Source of the DNA: Lutibacter sp. A80
Lineage (GTDB): Bacteria; Bacteroidota; Bacteroidia; Flavobacteriales; Flavobacteriaceae
Assembly (NCBI RefSeq): GCF_022429645.1
Contig: NZ_CP092480.1
Span: 771,501 to 835,500 of the forward strand
Direction: 5' to 3'
Length of the DNA: 64,000 nt
Shown here: in pieces, positions 1 to 8,543 of the stretch
How positions within the stretch are numbered: the first letter of the stretch is position 1
Layout: the number at the start of each line of letters is the position of its first letter
Made by a program: the position numbers and the translations under genes
The notes under the pieces: generated by a model
The model's input: only the letters and a program-made list of their open reading frames with translations
What the model was told of the DNA's origin: nothing
The model's database searches: none

Positions 1-304
1 TTTCATTAAATAAAAATTTAATATATTTCTGATTATCGATGGTTTTATAAGTATATGTGCCATTTCCATTATAAGTAGAATCGTTGGTAAAACGTGTTTT
101 TACAAACGTACTATCAGTATTTTTTAATACATAAATTTCTTGCCATTCCATTTTAGCTCCAGTAGTTTCAGACCCTTCAAAACCACCAGTCATTTTCACT
201 AATTCATAATATCCTTGAAAACCAGTTATTACTTCCGTTTCATCATCATTAGAACAAGAAATTACTAAAATTATTATTATAAATAGTCCTATTATTTTTT
301 TCAT
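1..304 (-). CDS. Lipoprotein of unknown function, C-terminus outside the window
   Basis: The frame opens with an ATG at 304 and stays open to the window edge (about 101 codons), so the protein is cut at its C-terminal side. Residues 1-16 are Lys-Lys followed by a run of Ile/Leu/Val, and Cys17 sits in a lipobox-like LVISC, so it should be a lipoprotein. The SNDDE that follows Cys17 is acidic, as is common in Bacteroidota lipoproteins. The visible mature part is rich in Tyr, Thr and Gly with alternating patterns that suggest beta-strands. I recognise no family. The adjacent genes are also small lipoproteins. Confidence 0.7.
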   Translation of the reverse strand, partial: MKKIIGLFIIIILVISCSNDDETEVITGFQGYYELVKMTGGFEGSETTGAKMEWQEIYVLKNTDSTFVKTRFTNDSTYNGNGTYTYKTIDNQKYIKFLFNE

Positions 305-482
305 CTTTGATAAATAGTTTATAAAATCTTTGAGACTTTCTAAAAAGTAAGTTTAATAATTTAATTGTTTATTTAAACAGCTGCTGAAACCTGATTAAAT
401 ACAGAAATTCTTATCAATTTACTTTAAAGTTCGTCTCTTAAGATTTTATATTTTGTAATTAAATTGAAAATTTAATCTATTA

Positions 483-526
483 ACCTATTACCTATACGCG
501 GTAAATTAGCAAAACGCTTCACTTAA
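483..526. repeat. Copy 1 of a dispersed short motif around AGCAAAACGCT
   Basis: This stretch resembles 4773-4812. Both contain AGCAAAACGCT followed by WCACTWAA and preceded by ATACG and an A/T-rich spacer. The core is itself a small inverted repeat (AGC/GCT). The two copies flank the lipoprotein cluster. Function is unknown: it could be a degenerate dispersed repeat or a regulatory site. Confidence 0.35.
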
Positions 527-545
527 TATTATTTTTTTTTCAATT

Positions 546-1337
546 TTAATTAAAATTAATATTATTCCAACCATAAATTACAATAGTAACTCCAGAATTT
601 TCTTCAATAACATCTTTTGAAAAATTATTAAGTATGGTTTCTAAATTGTTAAATTCGTCAATATTTGTGTAAGTAAAGAATTTTGAAGGATGATTAACCC
701 AATGTCCATCTGAACTTTCCTGGTAAGGCACTCTTCCTTCTCCATCAAATTCAAAAGTTGTAAAATTTGGATTTTGTTCTAATATTGTTAAAAAATCAGT
801 GTAAATTTCCGTGTTATTCGTATTTGTACCACAAACATAGGCAAATGAATTTTCTGGAATTCTAAACGTTTTATTGTACAATGAATTTGTAAAATTAATA
901 TCAAAAGGTTCAATAATTACTTTTTCTTCATTAATTACTATTGAATAAGAATCTATAATATCACCATTAATAAAGGTTATTTTAGTTATGTTTTCAGTTA
1001 GATCAATATAAGACGTTGCTGGTCCAATTGCAGTTAAGCACAATTCAGGAATAATTAATCCATCAAACCTTATAATTAGTTCGTTTGTATTTATAAATGC
1101 TGTTGTTGCTATGCCATAATTAATACACGGATAAATTTCTTCTGTAATTAATCTCAACTTTAATTGAGGTTCTTGTGCTTCATTAGTTAAATAAATTTCT
1201 TCTGGCATAAAAGTTATATCAGACTCAATACTATTTCCGTTAATAAATTCTGAATATTCAGAATTGTTGGATATTTCGTCATTAGAATTACAACTAAAAA
1301 CTATTAGTGATATAAGTATGAATAAGCTGTTTTTCAT
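546..1337 (-). CDS. Putative lipoprotein, 263 aa, unknown function
   Basis: Residues 1-15 form a hydrophobic signal sequence and Cys16 (IVFSC, then NSNDE) is the likely lipidation site, so the protein is probably exported and anchored. The mature region has alternating hydrophobic/polar residues, several Asn-rich turns and three Cys (in PCIN, LCLT and YVCG) that could form disulfides. I recognise no catalytic motif or family. The gene lies 32 bp downstream of another short lipoprotein gene on the same strand and may be co-transcribed with it. The 241 bp on its other side hold only one copy of a short dispersed motif (483-526). Confidence 0.75.
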   Translation of the reverse strand: MKNSLFILISLIVFSCNSNDEISNNSEYSEFINGNSIESDITFMPEEIYLTNEAQEPQLKLRLITEEIYPCINYGIATTAFINTNELIIRFDGLIIPELCLTAIGPATSYIDLTENITKITFINGDIIDSYSIVINEEKVIIEPFDINFTNSLYNKTFRIPENSFAYVCGTNTNNTEIYTDFLTILEQNPNFTTFEFDGEGRVPYQESSDGHWVNHPSKFFTYTNIDEFNNLETILNNFSKDVIEENSGVTIVIYGWNNINFN

Positions 1338-1369
1338 TTTGACTATTTTTAAAATTTTATTTAAAGGAA

Positions 1370-1654
1370 TTATTCTATAATTTTTAAGTGCGACAATGGT
1401 ATGTTTATTAATTCTTGCGCATTTATAGTGTTATTTTTCTTTGCAATTCTTACACTTATAGAATCAATAATTAGAGCTTCAGCTATTACAATTTCATCTT
1501 TTTGGAAACACATATCCATAATACCTACAACCCCACCAATAACTACCCTATCGCAATATTTTTCGGTTAAAATATATTCACTTAAAGAAAGATCATCATT
1601 TTTAGTACAGGCTATACATGATAAGAATAAAAGTGAAAGCAAAAATAATCTCAT
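1370..1654 (-). CDS. Small lipoprotein, 94 aa, unknown function
   Basis: The open frame extends upstream to a GTG at 1702, but the ATG at 1654 is preferred because it places a signal sequence directly at the N-terminus (MRLFLLSLLFLSC). Cys13 or Cys16 would be the lipidated residue, followed by TKNDD. The mature part is only about 80 residues, with two further Cys (in KYCDR and MDMCF) and a short Gly-rich stretch, and gives no family match that I can recognise. It lies between the 263-aa lipoprotein gene and the 455-aa membrane/barrel protein gene on the same strand. A random open frame is unlikely given the clear signal peptide. Confidence 0.6.
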   Translation of the reverse strand: MRLFLLSLLFLSCIACTKNDDLSLSEYILTEKYCDRVVIGGVVGIMDMCFQKDEIVIAEALIIDSISVRIAKKNNTINAQELINIPLSHLKIIE

Positions 1655-1733
1655 ATTATTAGTTTTTGTATTTATATAAAAAATCAACACTACTTCCTGC
1701 ACAAAGTAATCTATTTCAAAACTCTACCTAAGT

Positions 1734-3101
1734 TTAATTATTCTTAGAAAAGCTAAAATTATACCTTAAATGAACACCGCCACTATTAAAATCTATTTGT
1801 TGATTTGTTAATGGTTTTAAAGAGTATTTAAAATAAGGTGCAATTGTAATGGACTGACGTTGATTATTAATAGGTAATTTTATACCAAATGATACGTTTA
1901 AATAATTTGCAAAATTAAAGGTATTAGAATTTGCTTCTGTAGTTATTTCTGAATTAGTTTGAACAAGTTCGTATTTTACAATATTATTACCTGAAAAATC
2001 TTGAGTACTAATTTGTGATCTTTCATTAACCAAATAATTAGCTTCAATATTTTCTTTAATATACTTTGTTGAAGTTACACCTGCAGCAACAAATAAATCT
2101 TTTTTAGCAACAGTAAAATTATATGTTACATTTAAAGGAATTTCTATTCCTTTTATTACAGCTTCTTCTGTAATTAATTGACTATTGCTTTTTGCACTAA
2201 CAACGTCTGAATACAAAGCAGAAGATTGATTTAAATTTAGTTTTTGATCTGCATAAAAAACACCGGTATTTACATCGAATTTAGATGAAATTGGAATTTC
2301 TACAGTTATACCACCAGCAAAACCAATATTTGAACTTCCATTATCTTGATTGTAATCAAAAATTGGTGATACTTCTACTCCAAATTTTAAAGATTTTTTT
2401 GATGCTTTTTCAATAACTTCATCGGTCTTTTCAAGAGTAGCTAGTAAATCTTCTTTAATTGCTAAAGTATCTTTTTTTAATTGAGTATTTGTATGGTTTT
2501 CAGCAATATCAACTGAATTAACTATACTATCCGAAACTAAAGTTTTAGAGATTAACTTAGTATTTGAGTTAGCTAAAGCCTTATTATTTAATAAATTATT
2601 AGTTAAAAATTGAGAACTATCGACTTTAATATTAATTGAATTTGGAGTAGCTATTTTTGTGTTTTTTGCAATACCATTTTCTAGTTTCTTAGTATTATTT
2701 TTAAATGGTAAAATATGTTTTTTACGAAAATTAATTGAATCAATATCAGGTGTTTTTGAGTTGTTATTTATACTATCAAAATCACTAGAAGTAATAAAAA
2801 TAGCTTTGTTAGTTTTTAAGGAATCTATTCGTAAAGAATCATTTTTAGTATCTAAAATAATTTGAGGATTTCTATTGTTTTTAATATTAGAATCTAGATT
2901 AAATAAATAGGTTCCTATTCCACCAGCTAAAAGAGTAATTAGCAGAAATGCTGCAATTTTCCAATAGAAAAATACACGTTTTTTTTCATTCTTTACTTTA
3001 GCCTGTAACATATTCCAATGCTCAGGATTGTAAGGAATTTCATTATTATTTGAAACCTCTCTAATTTTATCACTTAATATTTTATCAAAATCATATTTCA
3101 T
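1734..3101 (-). CDS. Inner-membrane-anchored protein with C-terminal beta-barrel-like domain, partner of the ECF sigma factor
   Basis: The 455-aa protein has a charged N-terminal segment (about 45 residues, cytoplasmic), one membrane helix at about 46-68, a Ser/Asn/Lys-rich linker to about 235, and a C-terminal domain with repeated beta-strand patterns ending in an aromatic-containing strand, as in PorT-like outer-membrane-barrel folds. This architecture is common in Flavobacteriaceae directly after an ECF sigma gene, as here (41 bp gap), and such proteins are presumed to act as anti-sigma or stress-sensing partners. I see no zinc-binding anti-sigma HxxxCxxC motif. The anti-sigma role is inferred from context and topology only. 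Confidence 0.7.
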   Translation of the reverse strand: MKYDFDKILSDKIREVSNNNEIPYNPEHWNMLQAKVKNEKKRVFFYWKIAAFLLITLLAGGIGTYLFNLDSNIKNNRNPQIILDTKNDSLRIDSLKTNKAIFITSSDFDSINNNSKTPDIDSINFRKKHILPFKNNTKKLENGIAKNTKIATPNSINIKVDSSQFLTNNLLNNKALANSNTKLISKTLVSDSIVNSVDIAENHTNTQLKKDTLAIKEDLLATLEKTDEVIEKASKKSLKFGVEVSPIFDYNQDNGSSNIGFAGGITVEIPISSKFDVNTGVFYADQKLNLNQSSALYSDVVSAKSNSQLITEEAVIKGIEIPLNVTYNFTVAKKDLFVAAGVTSTKYIKENIEANYLVNERSQISTQDFSGNNIVKYELVQTNSEITTEANSNTFNFANYLNVSFGIKLPINNQRQSITIAPYFKYSLKPLTNQQIDFNSGGVHLRYNFSFSKNN

Positions 3102-3142
3102 TTAAATCATTTTATCCTATATATTTTAGTTGTTTGTTAAGT

Positions 3143-3697
3143 TTAAAAATTTTCATTAATTAAAATTCTTAACTTTTTTTTTGCTCTTGTTAAAAACACT
3201 CTAGAAGTACTCTCTCCTATTTCTAGTTTATTAGCAATTTCTTGATGACTAAACCCTTGTATTTCATATAAATTAAAAACCATTCTGTGCATTTCTGGCA
3301 ATTGATCTAACAGTTTTAAAATATCTTTAATTGTTAAATCTTCAATTATATTACTATCCGCATATACAGTTTCTTCATTATCTATTTCTAAATGATAATA
3401 ATGTTTTACATTTTTACGATAGCTATCAATTGCTGTATTAATTAATATACGCCTTAACCAATTTTTAAAAGGAATACTACTACTATATCCTTTTTTTTTA
3501 ATTGAGGAGAAAATTTTTAAAAAGCTATCATTCAAAATACTTACGGCATCATCATTAGAATATGTATATAGCCTACAAATACTTAGAGCATATCCGTAAA
3601 AATGCTTGTATAACATCTCTTGGTGCAATACATTACCTTTTTTACATTCTGCAAGTATTATTTTTAAGTATTTTTCTGTAGCTACTTCTTCTTTCAA
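3143..3697 (-). CDS. ECF-type RNA polymerase sigma factor
   Basis: At 184 aa it has the usual ECF length. Sigma region 2 lies at about 25-95 (YKHFYGYALSICRLY through the NWLRRILINTAIDSYRK segment), and region 4 is at about 130-180 with an HTH (QGFSHQEIANKLEIGESTSRVFLTRAKKKL). It directs RNA polymerase to a specific set of promoters. The gene is followed at 41 bp by the 455-aa membrane/barrel protein, which may hold it inactive. Another lipoprotein gene lies upstream. The target regulon is not evident. Its own operon or the flanking lipoproteins are candidates. The family assignment is secure and the signal it answers is unknown. Confidence 0.9.
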   Translation of the reverse strand: MKEEVATEKYLKIILAECKKGNVLHQEMLYKHFYGYALSICRLYTYSNDDAVSILNDSFLKIFSSIKKKGYSSSIPFKNWLRRILINTAIDSYRKNVKHYYHLEIDNEETVYADSNIIEDLTIKDILKLLDQLPEMHRMVFNLYEIQGFSHQEIANKLEIGESTSRVFLTRAKKKLRILINENF

Positions 3698-3744
3698 ATT
3701 AAACCAACTTAACTAACAAATTATATAAAATTCTAGTTATACTT

Positions 3745-4269
3745 TTAGTTACTACTTTCAATAATTATATCAGCAGTATTTGTTGAATTATTGCCGATAA
3801 AAATATTATAGGTGCAATTATCTTTATAATTATTTTCACCTATTAAATCTTTTAAATTTATTGAGATTGTTTCAGTTATTAAAGCTTCACAATTGTCATT
3901 ATTAGCATTGTGAATGATTAACAAATTCATAAAACAGGGAGGATCTGTATAAACAATACCATCCCATATTACTTCAAAGCTATGTTGTTTACAACCACCA
4001 CTATATGAAATACTCACTTCTATTATATCGTCAATCCTATTTGCTTTATTAATTTCAAATAAGTCTGAAGTTTCAATATTACTTAAACGACTCGTTGTTA
4101 AAGTGTTAAATACTTCAGAATTAATTCTAAGTAATACCGGTGATGCAAAAGACAACTCATCAAAATTATTGCTATAAGTAAGATTATCGTTTTCGTCTAA
4201 AGCACTGCATGAATATAAAACAAATGAAACAATTGTTAGATATAAATAGAAGTGAATCTTATTTTTCAT
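3745..4269 (-). CDS. Putative lipoprotein, 174 aa, unknown function
   Basis: An N-terminal signal (MKNKIHFYLYLTIVSFVLYSC) ends in Cys21 followed by SALDEND, which suggests a lipoprotein. The mature part is Asn/Ile-rich and predicted to be mostly beta, with four more Cys (in GGCKQ, PPCFM, DNCEA and DNCTY) that could pair as disulfides. No family is recognised. It begins 1 bp after the stop codon of the 148-aa lipoprotein gene, so the two are almost certainly one transcript and translationally coupled. Both lie just upstream of the ECF sigma gene on the same strand, which places them in the same functional neighbourhood. Confidence 0.7.
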   Translation of the reverse strand: MKNKIHFYLYLTIVSFVLYSCSALDENDNLTYSNNFDELSFASPVLLRINSEVFNTLTTSRLSNIETSDLFEINKANRIDDIIEVSISYSGGCKQHSFEVIWDGIVYTDPPCFMNLLIIHNANNDNCEALITETISINLKDLIGENNYKDNCTYNIFIGNNSTNTADIIIESSN

Positions 4270-4270
4270 A

Positions 4271-4717
4271 TTAGTTTAGGTCTATTTTTACCTGAACAAT
4301 TCCTGTAGTATCATCTTCTTCATATTCATAATCTTCAACTTCAAAAGTTGCAACTTCAAAGTAAGTACAAGAATCTGAAGTTCCTTGATCCATATCTAAT
4401 TGAAAAACGACAGAAATTTCAGGACTTAATTCTATTGTATAGGTTTTAGGCTCTAGCTCCCAACCTATTTGATATAATGATAAAATATATTTTTCATTGT
4501 AAAAAACTAATTCAAAATTAACTTCTGTATCAGTATCATCATATACTTTTAAAGCTTCTTCTGTAAAAGCCTCATCCAAAAATAAATTTTCTAATGTTGT
4601 GGCATCAACTAAATCAAAATTAAATTGACGTGGAGGAGTATAACAATCTTCGTTATCACCTAAATCGCACGAAATAGTCGAAAATAAAATTACAATTAAT
4701 AATAAAGTTTTTTTCAT
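4271..4717 (-). CDS. Putative lipoprotein, 148 aa, unknown function
   Basis: The signal sequence MKKTLLLIVILFSTISC places the lipidated Cys at 17, followed by DLGDNEDC. The mature part is strongly acidic (Asp/Glu-rich, especially the C-terminal EVEDYEYEEDD segment) and contains alternating hydrophobic residues like a small beta-sandwich. Two further Cys (DCYTPP and SCTYF) could form a disulfide. No family is recognised. It is the first gene of a two-gene unit with the 174-aa lipoprotein 1 bp downstream. A copy of the short motif AGCAAAACGCT lies about 75 bp upstream of its start. Confidence 0.7.
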   Translation of the reverse strand: MKKTLLLIVILFSTISCDLGDNEDCYTPPRQFNFDLVDATTLENLFLDEAFTEEALKVYDDTDTEVNFELVFYNEKYILSLYQIGWELEPKTYTIELSPEISVVFQLDMDQGTSDSCTYFEVATFEVEDYEYEEDDTTGIVQVKIDLN

Positions 4718-4772
4718 TTTTAAATCTTTTAATGTTTATAAATTATTATAACAAAAAGTATTAATTTGTTAC

Positions 4773-4812
4773 AACCTCAATACGTACATTAAAAGCAAAA
4801 CGCTACACTAAA
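4773..4812. repeat. Copy 2 of a dispersed short motif around AGCAAAACGCT
   Basis: It shares AGCAAAACGCT, the downstream WCACTWAA and an upstream ATACG with 483-526. It lies between the TlpA-like gene and the two-lipoprotein unit, upstream of the latter. Possible promoter element or relic repeat; role not determined. Confidence 0.35.
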
Positions 4813-4818
4813 AACCTT

Positions 4819-5373
4819 TTATTTTAAAATTAATTGGTCTAGCAGATTTCTAACCTTAGTGCTATTCCAATCTGCAGCTCCCGTTTTAGAAATTAAAATT
4901 TTTCCTTCTTTGTCTATTAAATAAGTAGCAGGAATACTATTGGTTTCTGTAAATTTTGAAGGTGGTGCACTTACTGAATTATAACTAGGAAGATTGTACT
5001 CATTTTTCAAGTAAAATTCCTCTACTGTTTCCCAATTTTCATTGGTAACAAATACAAAGGCTACTTTATCTTTATAATCATTATACAACTCTTGTATCAT
5101 AGGCATTTCTGCTCTACAAGGTGGACACCAAGTTGCCCAAAAGTTAACAAAAACTACTTTATCTTCAAGTTCTTTAAAGTTTATACTTGTTGTATTTAAG
5201 CCATTTAATTGCCAATTGTAGGTGTCTATTTTTTCAGTAGTTTCAGTGTCTATTGAAGGTGAAAAAGCAACTTGTCTCATAAACCATTCACGAGAAGGAG
5301 GATATAATATAAGTGCAATTGCTAAAATAAATATTACATTTGAAATAGACTTTTTGTTTAATTTGAATTTCAT
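4819..5373 (-). CDS. TlpA-like membrane-anchored thioredoxin
   Basis: The 184-aa protein has one N-terminal membrane helix (about 11-25) and a TlpA/ResA-type thioredoxin domain from about 55. The redox motif is WATWCPPCRAEMP with Cys83 and Cys86, and the cis-Pro loop is NSIPATYLID. It should face the periplasm and reduce disulfides, for example in cytochrome c maturation or protection of surface proteins. The exact substrate cannot be read from sequence. It is transcribed on the same strand as the upstream prohibitin-like gene but is separated from it by a very strong hairpin at 5446-5488, so it probably has its own promoter. Confidence 0.85.
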   Translation of the reverse strand: MKFKLNKKSISNVIFILAIALILYPPSREWFMRQVAFSPSIDTETTEKIDTYNWQLNGLNTTSINFKELEDKVVFVNFWATWCPPCRAEMPMIQELYNDYKDKVAFVFVTNENWETVEEFYLKNEYNLPSYNSVSAPPSKFTETNSIPATYLIDKEGKILISKTGAADWNSTKVRNLLDQLILK

Positions 5374-5445
5374 AAGTTGCTATTTATTATTTTGATTAAG
5401 GTTTTATTATTTGTTGTAATTTATATTAAAACCTTACATAATGTG

Positions 5446-5488
5446 AAAAGAGGCTAAATAAAAATTAAATTTTTATTTAGCCTCTTTT
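5446..5488. terminator. Long perfect hairpin, probable bidirectional terminator
   Basis: Two 20-nt arms (5446-5465 and 5469-5488) are perfectly complementary around a TAA loop, with AAAA on one side and TTTT on the other. It lies 15 bp past the stop of the prohibitin-like gene and most likely ends that transcript. Confidence 0.8.
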
Positions 5489-5502
5489 AGAATCGTTATT
5501 TT

Positions 5503-6330
5503 TTATTGATTTCCTAAAATAATAGGCATTCCATCTTTACCACTTCCAATAACAATTACTTTACTATTTGAAGAGTTAGATAGTTTTAAGGTTGCTTCAA
5601 TACCTTTATCACGAAGAATTTGATCGTTTAAAGAAGCGCTTAAAATACGGTTAGCATCAGCTTTACCTTGTGCTTCAATTCTAACTTTTTCAGCTTCTTT
5701 TTCTGCTGTAACTAATCTAAATTCATATTCTAAAGATTCTTGTTCTTGTTTTAATTTACGTTCAATTGCATCTTTAATAGTTGGAGGTAAAGTTACATCA
5801 CGTACTAAAACTTCATTTAATTGAATATGTTGATCTTCTAAAATAATTTTAGTTTCTTCAAAAATTTCATTCTGAATTACATCTCTTTTACTTGAATATA
5901 ATTGCTCTGGAGTATAACGTCCAACTACACTTCTAGCTGCTGAACGCAAAGCAGGTTTAATAATACGTTCTAAATAATTTTCTCCAATTTGCTGGTGTAA
6001 TTTACCTAGTTCAGCTGCTTTTGGTAAATACCAAGTAGATGTTTCTAACAAAATATCTAAACCATTTGAAGAAAGTACTTTCATTTTTTCAGAAAGCTCT
6101 TGTTGACGCACTTCATAAACATAAACTTCGTTCCAAGGAGCAACTAAATGAAACCCTTCTCCTAATGGAGGTTCATCTGTTACTACACCTCCACCAAAAC
6201 GTTCCCATAAAACTCCAGCTTCCCCTGAATCTAAAGTTACAGTTGATTTTGATAAAAATATGATTACTATAATCCCAATAAAAATTAAGGGCATTAAGGT
6301 TTTTGGTAATTGTAATTGTCCGTTACTCAT
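5503..6330 (-). CDS. Prohibitin-family SPFH-domain membrane protein
   Basis: The 275-aa protein has one N-terminal membrane helix (about 12-27), then an SPFH/band-7 domain (about 30-205) including GVLWERFGGGVV, the GFHLVAPWNEVYVYEVRQQE segment and the VRDVTLPPTIKDAIERKLKQEQESLEYEFRL helix typical of prohibitins. A Glu/Ala/Lys-rich coiled-coil precedes a hydrophobic C-terminus. Such proteins form large membrane rings and are associated with membrane protein quality control (FtsH-type proteases). No partner gene is adjacent. A TAnnTTTG-type box lies upstream at 6357-6364, and a 20-bp hairpin follows the gene. Family assignment is firm; physiological role is inferred. Confidence 0.9.
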   Translation of the reverse strand: MSNGQLQLPKTLMPLIFIGIIVIIFLSKSTVTLDSGEAGVLWERFGGGVVTDEPPLGEGFHLVAPWNEVYVYEVRQQELSEKMKVLSSNGLDILLETSTWYLPKAAELGKLHQQIGENYLERIIKPALRSAARSVVGRYTPEQLYSSKRDVIQNEIFEETKIILEDQHIQLNEVLVRDVTLPPTIKDAIERKLKQEQESLEYEFRLVTAEKEAEKVRIEAQGKADANRILSASLNDQILRDKGIEATLKLSNSSNSKVIVIGSGKDGMPIILGNQ

Positions 6331-6356
6331 GTTTAGTTTATTTTTAAGTTTAATTA

Positions 6357-6364
6357 CAAAAATA
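6357..6364 (-). promoter_or_regulatory. Putative -7 box of the prohibitin-like gene
   Basis: TATTTTTG on the minus strand fits TAnnTTTG and lies 26 bp upstream of the start codon. No TTG at the proper distance was found, so support is weak. Confidence 0.3.
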
Positions 6365-6365
6365 C

Positions 6366-6392
6366 AAAACAGAATTTATATAATTCTGTTTT
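6366..6392 (-). terminator. Hairpin after the VWA-protein gene
   Basis: Arms AAAACAGAATT and AATTCTGTTTT are perfect complements around a 5-nt loop, about 75 bp past the stop of the VWA gene, with a T-run on the minus strand. Confidence 0.55.
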
Positions 6393-6467
6393 GCAAATAA
6401 ATAAACTCTCAATATTTTGTTAAAACTAGAGTTAGTTAAGCCCAATTAAATTTTTAAAAAATAACTA

Positions 6468-8495
6468 CTAAATTTTACCGTAATATTTGCGTAAAAACCA
6501 TTCTATACTAAGTAAAAAAATAATAAAGCCCAACAACCATTTAATATTTATAAAAGGTGTTTTAATTACTTTATTTTTTTGAATGCTTTTAAAACGTGTA
6601 TCTATTTTTAGATCGGAAATTAATTTTTCAGAATTCTTATTAAAATACAGAGCTCCTTTAGTGTTTTTTGAAAAAATTTCTAATTGTTTATAATTAGAAT
6701 TAGGAAACTGCTTTTCTACCTCAAAAGGTACTACTTTAAAGCTTCCAGAGGCAGATGTATTATTATTTTCAACTGTAACATCGTACACATATTCTCCTGG
6801 AGGAATATTTGTTAATTCAACATTAAACTGATTATTAAAAACCGTAAACGGAATTTTTTTAATAAAATTTGTGGTTTTATTAGTAACTGTTAACCAAAGT
6901 TCAGCTCTAGGATCAAAATTATAATTTTCGTCTAAATAACTCGCAGAAAACTTAATTGTTTCATTAGCATAATACAAAGATTTTATAGCAACATTTAGCC
7001 TATTATTTTTTAAGTCTGAAGATAAATATTGTACTAAATTTGACATAAAACCATCAAATAGTTCAAAAGTTTTAGTTTCTGAAAAACTATTCATTCTCCA
7101 CCTCCAACTATTTTCACCAAACAAAACAGCTCCTTTTTGATTATTTTTTTGAAAAGTAGCTAATAAAGGTTGTGTGGTTTCTATAGTTCCAATTTTTTGA
7201 AATAATAATGTGTTTACTGGAACTGAAAAAGTAATATCACCAAAATAATCTTCTAAAGGTGCAAAACTAGAAAATCCTATATCTGCACTTATAAAACTAC
7301 CATAATCCAAGTTAAAAAACGGATGGTATTCTTCATACTGTGAAAGTGCATTTTTTTTAAAATGATTTTGATTATTATTTAAAAAATTCCAATCCGTTGC
7401 CAATCCTGAAACCACAAAATAATTTATTTTTTTATCTAAAACATCCGTAAAAACTGACTTAAATAAATTGTTCGGCTGATAAAGTATAACTAACTGATAA
7501 TCATTTATATCTTCATTAAAATCATTAATATTTTTTATAGTTACAGAACGTTGTTTATTACTTTCTATGGATTTTTTTAACATCCCTAAATCTGGATGTA
7601 TAACTGAAGTTAAAACTAAAATCTCAGCAACTTCTTCTATTACATTTACACTAAAATTTTTAGTATTATTTACCGTATTTTTCTCATTTTCTAAAGCTTC
7701 AATTTTTGCAGTATAATAATGTGTTCCGGCTGTATTTGAAGTTAAATAAAAAGAAATTTCTTGTACATTATCTACTGAAGAAAAATCTAACATTTTAGTA
7801 AAAACTTTTGTGTTTTTATCAAAAACCGTTAATTTTTTTGAAACAGTTTTACTACCAGTATAATTAATAAATAGCTCTACAGGTAATTTATTATTAATGT
7901 ACGTGTTTTTATTAGTGTTTAATTTACTTATTGAAATATCTTCAAAAACTGTTGTATCACCTACAATATAAGAAAAAACAGGACTTTTATAATTTACAAA
8001 CTCAATGGCATTCCCAATAGTTGAATTTCCATCGGTTATTAATAGTACTGGATTATTATCTGACTTATATAGGTTAGAAAATTCTAAAAAAGGTTTAGAT
8101 AAATTAGTATTACTTTCATTAAAACTTAAAGAATCTAACGTAGTTAAAGCAGTACCAAATGTATAATAAGAAATACCATATTTAGTATTTAATTCAGCAT
8201 CATTTTTTAATTTTTCAACCAGATTTTCAATATTTTTGGTTTGTAAACTATGCTTTATAGAAGCTGAATTATCTATTGCAATAAGTAAATTTGGTTTTAT
8301 TACTGTAATATTATTTTTATCAATTGTAGGATTAATAATTAAAAGTAATAATGTAAAAACACTTAAAAAGCGTAAAAAAGAAAGCCAATAGTTTAATTGG
8401 CTTTTCTCTTTATTTTTAAATATATATTGAAAAAAAGCTAAACATAGAGCGACAGTAAAGGCTAAAATAATAAGTAAAATAGTTACTGTATTCAT
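6468..8495 (-). CDS. VWA-domain integral membrane protein (675 aa)
   Basis: Two N-terminal membrane helices (about 5-25 and 38-56) precede a von Willebrand factor A-like domain with the MIDAS motif DNSAS at 75-79 (LIAIDNSASIKHS). A long, beta-rich periplasmic region follows, then a C-terminal membrane helix at about 653-669. The layout resembles Bacteroidota membrane proteins with a metal-ion-dependent adhesion domain sometimes linked to glutamine-amidotransferase-like folds. No enzyme active site is visible in the long central part. It stands alone, between fabG and the prohibitin-like gene on the same strand. The role, perhaps protein interaction or cell envelope function, is not determinable. 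Confidence 0.75.
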   Translation of the reverse strand: MNTVTILLIILAFTVALCLAFFQYIFKNKEKSQLNYWLSFLRFLSVFTLLLLIINPTIDKNNITVIKPNLLIAIDNSASIKHSLQTKNIENLVEKLKNDAELNTKYGISYYTFGTALTTLDSLSFNESNTNLSKPFLEFSNLYKSDNNPVLLITDGNSTIGNAIEFVNYKSPVFSYIVGDTTVFEDISISKLNTNKNTYINNKLPVELFINYTGSKTVSKKLTVFDKNTKVFTKMLDFSSVDNVQEISFYLTSNTAGTHYYTAKIEALENEKNTVNNTKNFSVNVIEEVAEILVLTSVIHPDLGMLKKSIESNKQRSVTIKNINDFNEDINDYQLVILYQPNNLFKSVFTDVLDKKINYFVVSGLATDWNFLNNNQNHFKKNALSQYEEYHPFFNLDYGSFISADIGFSSFAPLEDYFGDITFSVPVNTLLFQKIGTIETTQPLLATFQKNNQKGAVLFGENSWRWRMNSFSETKTFELFDGFMSNLVQYLSSDLKNNRLNVAIKSLYYANETIKFSASYLDENYNFDPRAELWLTVTNKTTNFIKKIPFTVFNNQFNVELTNIPPGEYVYDVTVENNNTSASGSFKVVPFEVEKQFPNSNYKQLEIFSKNTKGALYFNKNSEKLISDLKIDTRFKSIQKNKVIKTPFINIKWLLGFIIFLLSIEWFLRKYYGKI

Positions 8496-8543
8496 GTTTT
8501 TTTATTGCTTTTTTAGGGTAGTATAAAATTTTCAGATTTTAAA

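Noticed and set aside
1401..1679. Plus-strand open frame of 92 codons
   Set aside because: It is antisense to the 94-aa lipoprotein gene and follows from its AT-rich composition.
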